Positions 27,037 to 35,725 of a stretch of DNA of 44,062 nt are shown here, piece by piece. Source of the DNA: Phycisphaerales bacterium UBA7800 (GTDB taxonomy: Bacteria > Planctomycetota > Phycisphaerae > Phycisphaerales > Phycisphaeraceae); contig DLCK01000018.1 in NCBI GenBank assembly GCA_002480565.1, forward strand, positions 1 to 44,062, read 5' to 3'. The translations under genes were made by a program, and so were the position numbers. The first letter of the stretch is position 1, and each line of letters begins with the position of its first letter. The notes below the pieces were generated by a model. It did no database searches, was not told the DNA's origin, and saw nothing but the letters and a program-made list of their open reading frames with translations.

Positions 27037-27161
27037 TCCTGACACAGATCCAGTAAAGCCCAATAACAGTTATACATCCCTTGCAATGGTGCTGAGTTTT
27101 TAACACCTGTAACGGTTATAACATTAACTGCCCTGCGGATCGTGTCGATATTCCAGATACG

Positions 27162-28040
27162 ATGACACACCCACGTATCTCCATTATTACGCCGAGTTTC
27201 AACCAGGCTCAGTTTCTCGAACGCACCATCCAAAGTGTGTTGGATCAGAACTATCCGAACCTGGAGTACTTTATCATGGACGGTGGTTCGACTGACGGCA
27301 GCGTCGAAATCATCCGCAAGTATGAGAAGCATTTGACTGGATGGGTCAGTGAAAAAGATGGTGGTCAGACCGATGCCATCAACAAGGGCCTGACACGTTG
27401 TACCGGTGATATTATCGCGTATATCAACTCCGACGACGTCTACCTGCCGGGCACGCTGAATCATGTAGCGGGTTTGATGTCCGGGGAGAATGCCGCCAAT
27501 TGGGTCGTTGGGCAATGCCGTCAGATTGATGGTGATGACAATGATCTTGGAGCGTTTGAACACTGCAATCCCAGCAGCTTTTTGAGCTATCTTTGTCGCG
27601 AGTCAGGCTTACTGCCACAGCCATCGAGCTTTTGGCATGCGGACTTGTTTAACGATTTTGGATACTTCGCATTGGATCTGCATTACAGCTTTGATTACGA
27701 ATTTAACTGTCGCCTGATTGCCAACGGACAGACAGCAACTCTCACGGATCACCCCACTGCGGGTTTTCGGATGTGGGAAGAGAGCAAGGGTGGTTCGCAG
27801 CCGATCCGCTTTGGTCTTGAACGCATTGAAGTGGCGCGTCGTTATGAGTTGATGTTGAGCTTGCCAGAACGTCTGCGTTTGATCCGCAACATGGGATACC
27901 GTCAACGCGCTTATGCCATCCAACAGGCTCAACTGCGCAGCGGTGCAAGTCTGTGGTCGCATGTGATTACCAAGCCCTGGTGGCTTGCTTCGTCGGACAT
28001 TCGTCATGCGCTGATTCATCCGGAGAAGCAGGCAGCATGA
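27162..28040 (+). CDS. Family 2 glycosyltransferase
   Basis: 292 aa. ISIITPSFNQAQFLERTIQSVLDQNYPNLEYFIMDGGSTDGS is the classic GT2 start, and IAYINSDDVYLPG carries the D-D metal site. A C-terminal segment KPWWLASSDIRHALIHPEK is shared with the paralogue at 29516 (HPWWVSDHHVWEAMF). It ends PEKQAA, the Ala-Ala tail, and its stop overlaps the next start (ATGA), so both are translationally coupled. Confidence 0.93.
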   Translation: MTHPRISIITPSFNQAQFLERTIQSVLDQNYPNLEYFIMDGGSTDGSVEIIRKYEKHLTGWVSEKDGGQTDAINKGLTRCTGDIIAYINSDDVYLPGTLNHVAGLMSGENAANWVVGQCRQIDGDDNDLGAFEHCNPSSFLSYLCRESGLLPQPSSFWHADLFNDFGYFALDLHYSFDYEFNCRLIANGQTATLTDHPTAGFRMWEESKGGSQPIRFGLERIEVARRYELMLSLPERLRLIRNMGYRQRAYAIQQAQLRSGASLWSHVITKPWWLASSDIRHALIHPEKQAA

Positions 28041-29239
28041 AGCACCTCACGATCATGTACATGCGTTTTTGGCCTGACCGCCATGGTGGTGTTGAAGAAC
28101 ATCTCTGGCGTTTTGCGTCGCGCGCAGCCAAGCATGTGAATGTGCAAGTGCTCACCGAAAACCGTGGTGACTATGCGGACACTGAATCCCCTGTTGAGAA
28201 TCTAACGATTCACCGGGTCAAGAACAATCTGCCATTCATCTGGCGATGGCCGTATCTGGCAAGACTTCGCATGTGGATGAAACAACTCTCAGCTCACCCG
28301 CCCAAGGGTTGGATATGGACCATTGAACCGACTGCAACAATGGCTGCAATCCTCTGCGGGTATGGCAACAAAGTGATCTACAATCCGCCAAGCTGCTTTG
28401 GCACCATGCATAAAGTCTGGGAACACCAACCGCATGTGGAGACGATGAAAATCGCAGGCATTGTCCGCTGGTTTGATCAGTTGGCATTTACACGTGCTGC
28501 AAAAGTCGTTGTCGCCAGTCGGTCACTGGGTAAACAGTACACCCTCTGTTACGGTATCCGGGATAACGTGCATGTGGTATCACGGGGCGCGGATCGTGAA
28601 TTGATTCAGGACTTGCCACCCAAAAAAGAATCACGTCGCAAGCATGGACTTGATGAACATGCATTTGTGATTGGTTTTGTCGGACGCCTTGATCCTTGCA
28701 AGGACATCCCACATTTGATCAATGCCTGCGCCTGTCCGGGTGTGCTTCGCCCACAGGATCGTGTGTTGATTATTGGTGATGGGCCTGACAAGATGCGTAT
28801 TCAAGGTTGCATTCGTTCCAATGGTTTAAGCGACCGTGTAATCCTTGCCGGATCATTGCATGATGCAGCATTGCGTGAAGCCTATGCGGCAATGGACGTG
28901 TTTGTGTTGCCCTCTGTGTATGAAGGCTATGGCATGGTGATTCTCGAAGCGATGGCTGCTGGCTTACCGGTGATTGGTCGGCCTGGCGACTGGAAGACTT
29001 CGTTTACCTCGATGCCTGAGATGATTCAGCATCAGGTCAATGGTTTATTGATGCATGAGCACAATCCTGAAGACCTTGCTCAAAAGCTTCAATGGATGTC
29101 ATGCCGTCCTGAGCGTCGCATTGCCATGGGTAAACGTGGCCGTGATTCATTGGCTGAGCGCACATGGGACATGGTGGTCGATGATTATCTGAAGCTTCTT
29201 GATGAAGATAAAAACGATCAAATACCTGTTGCTGCGTAA
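28037..29239 (+). CDS. Family 4 glycosyltransferase (GT-B)
   Basis: 400 aa from ATG 28037, which overlaps the previous stop by 4 bp. MRFWPDRHGGVEEHLWRF is the GT4 acceptor-side start with its G-G-V loop; GFVGRLDPCKDIPHLI opens the donor domain; VFVLPSVYEGYGMVILEAMAAGLPVIG contains the E-x7-E motif that retains the nucleotide sugar. It probably adds a sugar to the growing glycan on the cytoplasmic face. It ends QIPVAA. Confidence 0.93.
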   Translation: MKHLTIMYMRFWPDRHGGVEEHLWRFASRAAKHVNVQVLTENRGDYADTESPVENLTIHRVKNNLPFIWRWPYLARLRMWMKQLSAHPPKGWIWTIEPTATMAAILCGYGNKVIYNPPSCFGTMHKVWEHQPHVETMKIAGIVRWFDQLAFTRAAKVVVASRSLGKQYTLCYGIRDNVHVVSRGADRELIQDLPPKKESRRKHGLDEHAFVIGFVGRLDPCKDIPHLINACACPGVLRPQDRVLIIGDGPDKMRIQGCIRSNGLSDRVILAGSLHDAALREAYAAMDVFVLPSVYEGYGMVILEAMAAGLPVIGRPGDWKTSFTSMPEMIQHQVNGLLMHEHNPEDLAQKLQWMSCRPERRIAMGKRGRDSLAERTWDMVVDDYLKLLDEDKNDQIPVAA

Positions 29240-29395
29240 CAGTATTTACCCATTGTTATCGCTACTTGTCCAACGCTCTTGTTTATTGCTATATCCCCTG
29301 ATGTTCCCAACCTGAACATATTTCACAAAAAAATTAAAAACATACCGGGTGAAGGTTAAGTCGCCTCCAGCAAGTGACGATGCAACTTATGGCCC

Positions 29396-29437
29396 GTGAT
29401 CTGTGCAGTAATAACTGCGGACGCAACAGATCATCAC
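29396..29437 (+). repeat. Nested hairpin in a gene leader
   Basis: Outer stem TGATCTGT (29397-29404) pairs with ACAGATCA (29426-29433), and inner stem GCAGT (29405-29409) pairs with ACTGC (29414-29418) around AATA. It lies about 80 nt upstream of the glycosyltransferase start at 29516, in a 276-bp gap that has no other gene. It could be a leader structure; no known riboswitch was recognised. Confidence 0.4.
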
Positions 29438-29515
29438 TACAGGAATCGTCAGCGTTCTGTCGATAAAGGGTAGTGGGACACTTCACGGGCGGGGACCGGA
29501 AAAGGGGTAGACGCC

Positions 29516-30406
29516 ATGCCAGTGATCACCGCTATCGTTCCGACATTCAATGATCAGAACTTCATCGAGCGCTGTTTATGCAGTGTCATCGACCAGGCCG
29601 TTGACGATGTCCAGATCATCGTTGTCGACCGCGGCAGTTCGGATCAGACTCAAGCCATTACGCAACTGTACAAAAATGAAGTTGACCAGGTGATCGATGC
29701 CCCGGGCACCACGCTTGGCGCTGCAGTCAATCGCGCGATGCTTCATGCTGAGGGTCGCTACGTGACTGTGTTGCGTGGAGACTGCCTGATGATGCCCGGT
29801 GCGATGGAAGTGGTGCGAAAGCATATCACCGAGCAACCGCAAACCCGATGGCTCGCATCCACCAATCTTCGCATTGACGTGGATGACCACCTGCGAGGTG
29901 AAGCCCGTCCGGCATTACCAGCCAATCTCACTGCGTATCTCAAACACAACTCCGGATTGATTCCACCAGCGGGTGTATTTTGGCGTAAGGCATTGGCGGA
30001 TGAAATTGGCGTCTTTGACAATGATCTGGATGACGCGTTTGACTATGACTTTTTCTGTCGCCTGCTTCTAGCTGATCACCAGCCGACACTCATTGGCAAG
30101 ACCCTTGCAGCGGTGCGTGAATATGAAATCACCGAACCTTTAGCAGCACTGGATATCGCAGAACAGTACGTCCATGTGTCGCGGAAGTATGCAGCTTATC
30201 TGCCGATGACCCAGCGAATGGCTTTGTGGAATAACTGTGATCTGCGCCAACGGATACTCACCCTCGCCCGTGCCGAGATGCAAGGTTCAAAGGCACCAAG
30301 TTACATGGCATGGAAACTCTTCACGCATCCCTGGTGGGTCAGTGATCACCACGTCTGGGAAGCCATGTTCAAGCATTACGAACCGACTGCCAAACATGTG
30401 GCATAA
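29516..30406 (+). CDS. Family 2 glycosyltransferase with altered metal motif
   Basis: 296 aa. ITAIVPTFNDQNFIERCLCSVIDQAVDDVQIIVVDRGSSDQT is the GT2 nucleotide-binding half. Where the paralogue at 27162 has YINSDDV this one reads VLRGDCLMMPG, so one acidic residue remains. C-terminal LFTHPWWVSDHHVWEAMFKHYE matches the paralogue's end. The ATG is preceded by a purine-rich GGGG stretch about 8 nt away. It is separated from the previous gene by a leader with a hairpin. The C-terminus is AKHVA, a near miss to the Ala-Ala tail. Confidence 0.85.
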   Translation: MPVITAIVPTFNDQNFIERCLCSVIDQAVDDVQIIVVDRGSSDQTQAITQLYKNEVDQVIDAPGTTLGAAVNRAMLHAEGRYVTVLRGDCLMMPGAMEVVRKHITEQPQTRWLASTNLRIDVDDHLRGEARPALPANLTAYLKHNSGLIPPAGVFWRKALADEIGVFDNDLDDAFDYDFFCRLLLADHQPTLIGKTLAAVREYEITEPLAALDIAEQYVHVSRKYAAYLPMTQRMALWNNCDLRQRILTLARAEMQGSKAPSYMAWKLFTHPWWVSDHHVWEAMFKHYEPTAKHVA

Positions 30407-30443
30407 CCGCATCGTACAAAAAATCATCAACAAGTCACCATTA

Positions 30444-30482
30444 AAAAACGCATGCAACAATCAGCCTGTTGTGTGCGTTTTT
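30444..30482. terminator. Strong bidirectional terminator between convergent genes
   Basis: AAAAACGCATGCAACA pairs with TGTTGTGTGCGTTTTT over 16 positions (two G-U pairs) around a 7-nt loop. It gives a T-tract on either strand. It lies between the convergent genes at 29516 (plus) and 30582 (minus). Confidence 0.85.
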
Positions 30483-30581
30483 CAATTAATCAATTACTTC
30501 TAAATTGATTCTCATCTTGCATCTGATAATACAAAAACTCTACCTTACAAAGCAGAGACTACCTGCAGCATCAAACATCGC

Positions 30582-31781
30582 TTATGCAGCTTGTTTAAAG
30601 GTCTCAGCATTGCCTGTCTGTAAGGGAGCACCAGCCTGATCAATTTGAGTAGGCAGCTTGTCATTAGACGGAAAATAACGATCTCGCCACATCAGCACCG
30701 GCTTTTCAACCAGTCGTGTAATGAGAATGCCAGAAGCGATACTCATGACAAAATAGATCACCAGTTCGACATGATATGGCAGGACATTCTTGCCAACCGT
30801 GCGGGAAAATTGCAGGCCCCAATGAAGCATCGGGTAATGCCAGAGATAGATGCCATAGGAATTGGCTCCAATGATTGCGATCCCTTTCATGACTGGTGTG
30901 AATCGCGTCTTTTTACTTTGAGCTGGTGCGTTGTCGGACATATCCAACATCAACAACAGAAATCCGCCGGACCCTAATGCCAGCAAGGTAAAGCCGACCG
31001 TATGCATGTACAGTGTTTCATAACCGAGAAAAAATGCGGGCGAAACCATCGCAATTGCAGTGGCCAACATCATCGGTCGTTGACGATGTACCCAACGCAT
31101 CATCTGCGTTTTCTTAAAGGCATAGAGATATGAAAGCAGAACACCAAACGCCAGCGAATCAATCCGCAGATGCGTCGGTGTGACATGAGTGTGATGTGTA
31201 AAAGTTGATGACCATGCTGTAAAGCAACGCAATGCCAGGCAAGTCCCCATCACCAAAAGGCAGCCGCTGATCACACCTTTGAAAGGTTGGCCACCGTTTC
31301 GTTTTGAACGCAATCCTAACCAACCAATCGCCAAAGCCACACCGATGTAAAAATGTTCTTCAACACCCAATGACCATGTATGACCGAGATAGCCCCCCGC
31401 ATAGTTCTGGATAAACAGCAACTCGGCTGCCATCTGTTTCCAAGTCAGTTCGTTGCCAAGCATCAATTCAACCACACAACTCACAATAATCAGTGCGTAA
31501 AACTGTGGGTAGATCTTCAACCCTCGGCGAGTGAGAAAACGACCTATGCGAACCTGCTTACGCTTTTGATACTCACGAAAAAGTAGACCTGAAACGAGAA
31601 AACCACTAAGTACGAAAAACAGGTCCACGCCTGCCCAACCTGCTTGATGCAGTGGCTTAAGTAGCACATTCATAAAGTCCGGAAACCCACCGTCCCAATA
31701 GGGCATGTGACGGAAAAGAACCAGGCCAACGGCTACGGCACGGAGCCAGTCCAAGGTCGCAATTCGCTTTTGTGCTGCCAT
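30582..31781 (-). CDS. Acyltransferase-3 family membrane O-acyltransferase
   Basis: 399 aa with about ten membrane helices. RIATLDWLRAVAVGLVLFRH has the Arg and His of the acyltransferase-3 (OafA/YrhL) active region; VDLFFVLSGFLVSGLLF, RFLTRRGLKIYPQFY, HTWSLGVEEHFYIGVAL and SYGIYLWHYPM follow in family order. It acylates surface glycans using acyl-CoA from the cytoplasm. ATG 31781 is preferred; a TTG four codons upstream is possible. A hydrophilic C-terminal stretch (about 35 aa) ends TFKQAA, the same tail as the plus-strand cluster although this gene is on the other strand, so it belongs to that set. Confidence 0.9.
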   Translation of the reverse strand: MAAQKRIATLDWLRAVAVGLVLFRHMPYWDGGFPDFMNVLLKPLHQAGWAGVDLFFVLSGFLVSGLLFREYQKRKQVRIGRFLTRRGLKIYPQFYALIIVSCVVELMLGNELTWKQMAAELLFIQNYAGGYLGHTWSLGVEEHFYIGVALAIGWLGLRSKRNGGQPFKGVISGCLLVMGTCLALRCFTAWSSTFTHHTHVTPTHLRIDSLAFGVLLSYLYAFKKTQMMRWVHRQRPMMLATAIAMVSPAFFLGYETLYMHTVGFTLLALGSGGFLLLMLDMSDNAPAQSKKTRFTPVMKGIAIIGANSYGIYLWHYPMLHWGLQFSRTVGKNVLPYHVELVIYFVMSIASGILITRLVEKPVLMWRDRYFPSNDKLPTQIDQAGAPLQTGNAETFKQAA

Positions 31782-31905
31782 ATTCCAGTCCAATAATTCA
31801 AACTCTACAGCCCATCACCATGCAATAGCGAACAAGTGGGCCTGTATCGTTTGTATCGGTTGTATCGACTGGCCAATTAACCCCATCATGCAACATACAG
31901 GTATG

Positions 31906-31940
31906 GAAAAACGCACGTGAATTGAACTATCACGTGCGTT
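31906..31940 (-). terminator. Terminator downstream of the sulfatase gene
   Basis: An 11-bp perfect stem (AACGCACGTGA / TCACGTGCGTT, 9-nt loop, 31910-31940) is followed on the minus strand by a T-tract (AAAAA on the plus strand at 31906-31910). It lies about 65 nt beyond the sulfatase stop and ends the esterase-sulfatase unit. Confidence 0.8.
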
Positions 31941-32006
31941 ATGAATTGATGTCTGGTGCTATCTTCAGCCACGTCAAAAATAACGCAGCTCAATGGTTCA
32001 AATTAC

Positions 32007-33332
32007 TTACGGTATCTTCACCACATCAGCAGGTGAGTACTTGTCTCGTGGCGTCTCCGCCCCACCGCTTGGCACCTTCACCGGCCCATCAAGAATTGGA
32101 TCATTGGTACGCTTCATCCAATCATCCAACCGCCCACGCATATCCGCAAGCACGTCCTGCATGTCCGACTTTTCAACCAGATTGCACATTTCATTAGGGT
32201 CAAACTCCAAGTCGTAAAGCTGTTCCTTGGGGACGTTGGCTTTGGCCCATTCATAGTTGGCCCAGTGGGTTTTGGAAATACTGTTATCACAATTGGGCAT
32301 CACCGTGGTGTCAAAATCATCATCCAGTCGAAGGATGTACTTGTAGCGATTGGTGCGGACACATCGTTTGGGTTCGTAGGCTGCATGGTGTGTGACTTCG
32401 GAGAAAATTTGTTCGTTGACCTCTGCCACATCACCTTTCACCATTGGCATGATGCTCTTACCTTGCAGGTAATCAGGCTTGTCCAAACCAGTAAGTTCAC
32501 AAATCGTCGGGAAGACGTCAATGTGACTGACCATGCCATCGACGACCTTGCCACCGGTGAAGCCTTGCGGGCCTTTGACGATGAGCATCACACCGATACC
32601 AAAGTCGGTCATTGAACACTTCATGGCAGGGAATGCAATGCCGTGATCCGTGGTGCAGATGATCAACGTGTTATCCTCAAGGCCTGCGTCTTTGACAGCC
32701 TGGAAGACGACTCCCATTTTGGTGTCCAGTGTTCTTGCCATGGTTTTAAAGCATGCCATGTCATACCGCGTCTGTTCATTATCCGGCAATGGTGTCGGAG
32801 CCAAACAGTACCGTGGATCATCACGCGGGTCAGGTTCCTTGGGGAATACACGATGCGTTTCAAAGAATCCGACGGACAGGAAGAACGGCTTTTCATGATC
32901 GGACTTGATAAATTCTGCAGCCCAATCCTGACGTTCCAACTTCTTGGGATTGTCGGTCTCTTTGTCAGAGAATTGGTCATAGGTCAGCGCATCATGAGGG
33001 ACAGCAAAAGGCGCAGCTGCTTCGTGCTGAAAGCCTGCTAGTGCTGTGGTGTACCCATTGCGATTCAAAAATGCTGACAGGTGTTGGCTGTAGTCGTTAA
33101 GCGCAAAGCCTCGATGCGCCAAACCCAACATGCCCACGCAATGCGGCGTCTGCCCGGTGAGCAGGCCTGCACGGGATGGCGAACAGGTCGGCCCGGCGCA
33201 AAACGTCTTGCGAAACAGGACACCTTCCTCAGCAAGCTGTTGCATATTCGGCGTATCCACATCGTGCCCGTAAGGCGAGATGTATCGGCCCGTGTCGTGT
33301 GAATGGATATAGATAATGTTCAATGGTTTCAT
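32007..33332 (-). CDS. Sulfatase (formylglycine-type)
   Basis: 441 aa. C50-S-P-S-R-AGLLTG is the C/S-x-P-x-R signature whose Cys is turned into formylglycine. CTTDHGIAF supplies the C-terminal D-H metal/acid site, and the layout resembles heparan-N-sulfatase-like family members. The usual N-terminal D-D metal ligands appear as H-S-H-D (residues 10-13). No signal peptide is seen, so it may be cytoplasmic or exported unusually. ATG 33332 is chosen with AGGAG 5 nt upstream. It follows the GDSL esterase stop by 2 bp and should be co-transcribed. Likely role: remove sulfate from glycan fragments. A formylglycine-generating enzyme is not in the window. Confidence 0.92.
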   Translation of the reverse strand: MKPLNIIYIHSHDTGRYISPYGHDVDTPNMQQLAEEGVLFRKTFCAGPTCSPSRAGLLTGQTPHCVGMLGLAHRGFALNDYSQHLSAFLNRNGYTTALAGFQHEAAAPFAVPHDALTYDQFSDKETDNPKKLERQDWAAEFIKSDHEKPFFLSVGFFETHRVFPKEPDPRDDPRYCLAPTPLPDNEQTRYDMACFKTMARTLDTKMGVVFQAVKDAGLEDNTLIICTTDHGIAFPAMKCSMTDFGIGVMLIVKGPQGFTGGKVVDGMVSHIDVFPTICELTGLDKPDYLQGKSIMPMVKGDVAEVNEQIFSEVTHHAAYEPKRCVRTNRYKYILRLDDDFDTTVMPNCDNSISKTHWANYEWAKANVPKEQLYDLEFDPNEMCNLVEKSDMQDVLADMRGRLDDWMKRTNDPILDGPVKVPSGGAETPRDKYSPADVVKIP

Positions 33333-33334
33333 AA

Positions 33335-33967
33335 TCACTCCTGTGTGTTGCTGAGATACTTTCGAAGTACCGGCTCAATTTTCTCGGCCATGATCGCGTA
33401 TCCCTTGTGATTGGGATGCACCTCATCGGACATCAACTCCCGATGCCCGAAAATGCCCCCCAATTGGTCAGGCACATGCGGGCAACCTGTATCACGTGCC
33501 AACTCGCGGTAGCGTTTGGTCCATGAACCACCCAATGGGAAGTCAACCGAGATCAAAATCACCAGGGCGCCGGACTCCTGAATCGCCTTGATGATCTGGC
33601 GGAGAGATTCAAAGGTAGCGTTTTTGTCGTTCTTACGCAAAAAGTCATTACCCCCCAATCCCAGTAATACAATTTTAGGATCAAGGTTCAACACATCGCG
33701 TTGCATGCGGCGAAGTCCATCTGCCGTGGTATCGCCTGAGACGCCTTTGTTTAAAATCGCAACCCCTAATTTTTCAGATAAAACAGCCGGGTACGCCAAC
33801 TCCCTGCCTGCACCTTTGCCTTCTGTCAGCGAGTCGCCAAAAGCAATGATCGTCGTCCCGGACGGATTGGCATTGACGATGGGATAGCGGTCCGCCCCAC
33901 CGAATAGCCAATAAGCAAGGCCACCTATTACTAGCAATATCGCAAGTACAATAATCAGCTTTTTCAT
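33335..33967 (-). CDS. Membrane-anchored GDSL/SGNH esterase (TesA-like)
   Basis: 210 aa. The N-terminal helix LIIVLAILLVIGGLAYWLF anchors or exports it. The four SGNH blocks are present: IIAFGDSLTEGKG (Ser), NKGVSGDTTADG (Gly), LLGLGGNDFLR (Asn), DEVHPNHKG (Asp/His). This is close to the arylesterase/TesA group. ATG 33967 (MKKLIIVL) is favoured over an upstream in-frame ATG. It is the first gene of a two-gene unit with the sulfatase, so deacylation and desulfation of the same substrate is plausible. Confidence 0.92.
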   Translation of the reverse strand: MKKLIIVLAILLVIGGLAYWLFGGADRYPIVNANPSGTTIIAFGDSLTEGKGAGRELAYPAVLSEKLGVAILNKGVSGDTTADGLRRMQRDVLNLDPKIVLLGLGGNDFLRKNDKNATFESLRQIIKAIQESGALVILISVDFPLGGSWTKRYRELARDTGCPHVPDQLGGIFGHRELMSDEVHPNHKGYAIMAEKIEPVLRKYLSNTQE

Positions 33968-34282
33968 AATGCCTTTTAACTCCTGACTCATAGTTTATCC
34001 ACTATCCAACACACTGTCTGATTCGATGGTGTATGCAGTGAGACACAGAGTCATTCAAACACGTCACTGACTTTCAAAGCCCTGTTAAAACTGTGGCGTT
34101 AAACTCGGTGCCTGTATGACTCGGTGGTGAATACCATCCAAGCGACACTCTTCCAACTGTTCAAAACCGTTCACTCGATTTGAACAAAGCCGCTGTTTTT
34201 TGCACATATGTCCTGATTTGGAACATAAAAACGGTTCACGGCTTTGCATGAGCAATCACCGGCCGAGTAAACTGCATGGCTT
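33968..34282. other. Divergent intergenic region upstream of glcD
   Basis: 315 bp with no gene. CAAAGCCG (34185-34192) pairs with CGGCTTTG (34239-34246), and the nearby words ACCGTTCAC and ACGGTTCAC recur. It may hold the glc promoter and a regulator site; no regulator gene is adjacent. Confidence 0.35.
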
Positions 34283-35725
34283 ATGCAGCAGCATCCAGTG
34301 ATAAACCAACTCACGCAGATCGTCGGTGACCGGAACATGGTCACCGACCCCAACGAATTGCGCGTGTACGAATGTGACGGCTTCCCCATTGCCAAGGGCA
34401 TGCCGCTGGCGGTGGTGTTCCCTGAGAATACCGATCAGGTCAGCGCCGTGGTCAAAGCACTTAACCAACACGAGCTTGCCATCGTCCCGCGAGGCAGTGG
34501 CACCGGTTTGGCGGGCGGTAGTGTCGTCTACGACCAAGGTGTGATCATCTGCACCAGTCGGATGACTCAGATTCATAAGGTCGATTTGGAGAATCGCATT
34601 GCCATTGTGCAAAGCGGCTGTCGTAACAGTTCACTGTCCGAAGCCATCGCCTGTACCGGGTTGCGTTTTTCACCGGACCCATCAAGTCAACGGGCTGCGA
34701 CCATCGGCGGGAATGTCTGCACCAATGCAGGTGGCATTAACACGCTTAAACATGGTGTGACCACCAACCACATCCTTGGTTTGGAAGTTGTCCTGCCTGA
34801 CGGTGAGATCCTCCAAACCCGTGCCAACCAATGCTATGACGGCATCGGCCCGGACTTACCTGGACTGCTCTGTGGCAGTGAAGGAATCCTTGGTATCGTC
34901 ACGCGGGTCTGGTGTCGGCTGGTGCCTGATCCCAAAGCGTTTCGCACGATTTACGCAGTGTTCAAATCCAACTTTGATGCCTGCAAAACCGTGGCTGATG
35001 TCATCGCCTCGGGCATCCTCCCTACCAGTATGGAGATGATGGACGGGCAGATGATCCAGGTGGTCGAAAACGCGTTTCACTTTGGCTTTGACACTTCTGC
35101 GGGCGCATTGCTCCTGATTGAAGTCGATGGCGTGGATGAAATTCTGGATGACGAAATGAATGTCATCATGGATATCGCAAGACAAAACAATGCCTTTGAT
35201 ATTCAGTCTTGCAAGGATGCCAAACGACGGGCGGAGCTATGGTCAGCGCGGAAGAAAACCTTCGGTGCGATCGGTCGGATCAGTCGCAGCTACTGCACCA
35301 TGGATGCCTGCGTGCCACGCTCAATGCTCCCTGAAGTGATCGAACGCGTCACTCAGATCGGTAAAGACCACGGCCTGCAAATCAACAACGTCTTTCACGC
35401 AGGTGATGGCAATATCCATCCCATCCTGCTGTTTAACGAAGATAAACCCGAAGAAGTCCAGCGCGTCATGCAAGCCAGCGAAGTCATCCTTGAATACTGC
35501 GTCTCCGTGGGGGGCACCATCACCGGCGAACATGGTGTGGGTGTCGAAAAACTTGCAATGATGCATGCCATGTTCAACAAACCGACATTGGATATGTTCT
35601 TGAACATCAAAAAGACATTCGACCCCAGGCAGCGATTCAACGATGCCAAGTTGATCCCCAGTGACAAACTCAAAGTCGAACTGCATCAAGCCCCCTTGGC
35701 CAATGTGCCCGGAGGTGCGATGTGA
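34283..35725 (+). CDS. glcD: Glycolate oxidase subunit GlcD (FAD-binding)
   Basis: 480 aa, usual length. It oxidises glycolate (or D-lactate) to glyoxylate with FAD as part of GlcDEF. The FAD-binding half has VPRGSGTGLAGGSVVYDQGV and RFSPDPSSQRAATIGGNVCTNAGG; the cap half has the metal/substrate segment VFHAGDGNIHPILLF and GEHGVGVEK. It begins the operon; glcE overlaps its end by 4 bp. Homology cannot by itself separate glycolate from D-lactate as substrate, but the three-gene set favours glycolate oxidase. Confidence 0.95.
   Translation: MQQHPVINQLTQIVGDRNMVTDPNELRVYECDGFPIAKGMPLAVVFPENTDQVSAVVKALNQHELAIVPRGSGTGLAGGSVVYDQGVIICTSRMTQIHKVDLENRIAIVQSGCRNSSLSEAIACTGLRFSPDPSSQRAATIGGNVCTNAGGINTLKHGVTTNHILGLEVVLPDGEILQTRANQCYDGIGPDLPGLLCGSEGILGIVTRVWCRLVPDPKAFRTIYAVFKSNFDACKTVADVIASGILPTSMEMMDGQMIQVVENAFHFGFDTSAGALLLIEVDGVDEILDDEMNVIMDIARQNNAFDIQSCKDAKRRAELWSARKKTFGAIGRISRSYCTMDACVPRSMLPEVIERVTQIGKDHGLQINNVFHAGDGNIHPILLFNEDKPEEVQRVMQASEVILEYCVSVGGTITGEHGVGVEKLAMMHAMFNKPTLDMFLNIKKTFDPRQRFNDAKLIPSDKLKVELHQAPLANVPGGAM

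Noticed and set aside
29240..29515. Known riboswitch in the glycosyltransferase leader
   Set aside because: The nested hairpin does not match the conserved core of a c-di-GMP or other riboswitch that I can recall.
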